Below, piece after piece: positions 46,101-47,489 of a DNA stretch of 47,489 bases. Under the pieces are notes generated by a model, which was not told the origin of the DNA, ran no database searches, and saw nothing but the letters and a program-made list of their open reading frames with translations. The first letter of the stretch is position 1, and every line of letters starts with the position of its first letter. The DNA is taken from the NCBI GenBank assembly GCA_028409275.1, contig JAOOML010000002.1, positions 1 through 47,489 on the forward strand. Reading direction: 5' to 3'. Source of the DNA: Prochlorococcus sp. AH-716-I09. Its GTDB lineage: Bacteria > Cyanobacteriota > Cyanobacteriia > PCC-6307 > Cyanobiaceae. Position numbers and translations under genes: made by a program.

Positions 46101-46335
46101 GTTTTAGTAAATCTATTGGTAGATACTCATTTATATAAAGAAAAAGTATTGTTAAAGTTCCAATTACAGAGCCTATAAAACCTCCCAAAAAATTAACTAA
46201 TAATACAGATTTTCTAATTATTGTTTGTTCGTTTTCTTCTTCTTCAAAATTAGGAGAATCAACTACTTTTAAGCGCTGATTGGTTGTTGGTTGTTTAACT
46301 TGTTGGTGTCGGATGAGGGCTTCGAAATCAGGCAT
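46093..46335 (-). CDS. Small single-pass membrane protein overlapping the ParA-like gene
   Basis: The track start (46359) is a TTG; the ATG at 46335 gives 80 aa starting MPDFEALIRHQQ. A charged segment (NFEEEENEQ) precedes a strong hydrophobic run (SVLLVNFLGGFIGSVIGTLTILFLYI, about 45-70). The start is 67 bases inside the end of the ParA-like gene in another frame, and the 3' end overlaps argJ by 8 bases. A membrane partner for the ATPase is conceivable from position. No domain is recognised. Confidence 0.6.
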   Translation of the reverse strand: MPDFEALIRHQQVKQPTTNQRLKVVDSPNFEEEENEQTIIRKSVLLVNFLGGFIGSVIGTLTILFLYINEYLPIDLLKLK

Positions 46336-46940
46336 GGAATTTGTGAGGCAATTGAACAATAAGCAGACCAGCCCGTCATTCGACGAGGATCTGATCTACC
46401 TAAATCGTCTACAGCTTCAAATACGGCATTACCAGATGCTTCTGCCTTATCAAATGCTGAAAGTAAGGGTATAAATGTATCAAAAACATATAAACCAAAG
46501 TTTTCTAAAGCTGCTTTGGCTTGTTGAGCTGCTTTTTGCTGTCTAAAATCAACTTTTACTATTACTACTGCATGATTAACTTTTAAGTTGCTTAATAAAT
46601 TAGCTAGTTCAACAGTTAATTCCACTGATCTTGCTTTTGCAGTTGTAGGTAAGATAACTAAATCTGAACCATACGCTAAGTGTTTAAGTTCTTCTTGATC
46701 ACTGCTAGCCTGACCATCAGTTATTACAATTTCTGATGATCTTGATGCTTTAGCAGCTGAACTGACGGGAAAAACTGGAAATGGAAGATTGCCTCTTGAT
46801 GCGTATGCTAATGCAGATCTGTTTTTGTCGGCATCGACTATGCAAACTTTTTTACCTTCAGAATGCCAAACACTAGCAAGGTGAATACTTGTGCAGGTCT
46901 TGGCCACACCCCCTTTTTGTCCGCAAACGGTAATGAACAA
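46269..46940 (-). CDS. ParA/MinD-type ATPase, orphan
   Basis: This 223-aa protein has the deviant Walker A loop KGGVAKT (9-15) with both lysines, Walker A' DADKNRSAL, and the NTPase-fold segment VILPTTAKARSVELTV. The family positions DNA or large complexes (plasmids, chromosomes, carboxysomes). No parB or parS-like gene lies nearby, so it is not a classical partition pair in this window. The start must be TTG at 46940, since a stop lies four codons upstream. Confidence 0.88.
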   Translation of the reverse strand: MFITVCGQKGGVAKTCTSIHLASVWHSEGKKVCIVDADKNRSALAYASRGNLPFPVFPVSSAAKASRSSEIVITDGQASSDQEELKHLAYGSDLVILPTTAKARSVELTVELANLLSNLKVNHAVVIVKVDFRQQKAAQQAKAALENFGLYVFDTFIPLLSAFDKAEASGNAVFEAVDDLGRSDPRRMTGWSAYCSIASQIPCLISKPSSDTNKLNNQQPISA

Positions 46941-47090
46941 TTTTTTATTTTAATTTCTCTTACTTTGGAGAAAAATTTCTTAATGTCAAGAGAAATTGAT
47001 TGTTAATGCTTTAAAACTTATTTTTTGAAATATTTTAAAGAGGTTAATATTTTTAGATAACCTTATAAAGTTCCTCATTTAAATAGGCTA

Positions 47091-47489
47091 GTGAAGAAAA
47101 GAATTGGATTAGGTACTTGGTCTTGGGGAAATAAGCTTTTTTGGAATTACCAATCTATAAATGACCATGATTTACGTGAGACATATAATGAAGCGTTACA
47201 AAGAGGTTTTGATCTAATTGATACTGCAGATTCCTACGGTACTGGGAATCTTCAGGGTAGAAGTGAATTATTGATAGGCAAATTTTTACTAAATACTCCT
47301 TCAGCAAAGAAGAAAAAAATTCAAGTAGCCACCAAACTTGCCCCTTATCCCTGGAGAATCGGTGACAGAGGTTTAAATAAACCTTTTATGAAAAGTTTAG
47401 GAAGACTTAATAACAAATTGGATATAGTGCAATTACATTGGTCAACTGCAAAATACAATCCTTGGCAGGAATTAGGGCTGTTGAATAAT
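47091..47489 (+). CDS. Aldo/keto reductase, 3' partial
   Basis: An open frame from GTG at 47091 runs to the window edge (133 codons); the track omits it. The sequence starts KKRIGLGTWSWGNKLFW and includes the catalytic Asp and Tyr in LIDTADSYG, the Lys in VATKLAPYPW, and the His in QLHWS, the tetrad of the NAD(P)H-dependent aldo/keto reductase family. Cyanobacterial and plant-chloroplast homologs of this type are common. The substrate is unknown, and the C-terminal half is not in the window. Confidence 0.85.
   Translation, partial: MKKRIGLGTWSWGNKLFWNYQSINDHDLRETYNEALQRGFDLIDTADSYGTGNLQGRSELLIGKFLLNTPSAKKKKIQVATKLAPYPWRIGDRGLNKPFMKSLGRLNNKLDIVQLHWSTAKYNPWQELGLLNN

Noticed and set aside
46269-46940. 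Chromosome partition locus parAB
   Set aside because: No ParB-like gene or repeated parS-like palindromes are seen near the ATPase.

Overview
The window is about 70% A+T, has almost no intergenic space, and carries a gene order that matches my memory of the marine picocyanobacterium Prochlorococcus (high-light type): dusA-msrB-grpE-dnaJ, murC-murB-ebfC, gap2-thiL, efp-accB-pdxA, cbiD-guaA, flv3-flv1, alaS-speA-ndk, gatB-coaE-argJ. Cyanobacterial markers include a gap2-type GAPDH, a thylakoid-lumen-type cyclophilin, an Flv1/Flv3 flavodiiron pair and CbiD. The assignment rests on protein motifs and recalled synteny; no database search was run.

Layout. 1-19880 is core housekeeping: tRNA modification and methionine sulfoxide repair (dusA, msrB), the GrpE/DnaJ chaperone pair with a TusA-like protein and ribosome GTPase RsgA, cell wall precursor synthesis (murC, murB) with the nucleoid protein EbfC, Gap2, thiamine and pyridoxal cofactor genes (thiL, pdxA), EF-P and the biotin carboxyl carrier. 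Several small hypotheticals, an HNH protein and a half-length AbrB-type membrane protein follow, then a class V aminotransferase, CbiD and GuaA.

19881-28600 is a looser, accessory-looking stretch. It holds three minus-strand genes that fuse TPR repeats to a PAPS-type sulfotransferase domain, a fourth TPR gene with an unrecognised C-terminal domain, a small unknown gene, and four gaps of roughly 300-440 bases. The first TPR-sulfotransferase gene is bracketed by two copies of the guaA 3' end (identical 14-base core, similarity continuing about 100 bases downstream, including a hairpin with a compensatory base-pair change). This looks like the footprint of an insertion at the guaA 3' end, although no integrase is visible.

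28596-47489 returns to core-like content: a RecB/Cas4-like PD-(D/E)XK protein, a membrane-anchored hypothetical, an unlisted 47-aa ORF, PBP2, an FMN reductase, Flv1 and Flv3, AlaRS, arginine decarboxylase, NDP kinase, ThiO, GatB, dephospho-CoA kinase, ArgJ, a tiny membrane protein overlapping an orphan ParA-like ATPase, and the start of an aldo/keto reductase cut by the window end.

Compact-genome features are strong: convergent genes abut or overlap by up to 35 bases, and at least six proteins can only start at TTG. Start sites were moved from the ORF track for ebfC, gap2, efp, gatB and three small genes where an internal ATG fits better.
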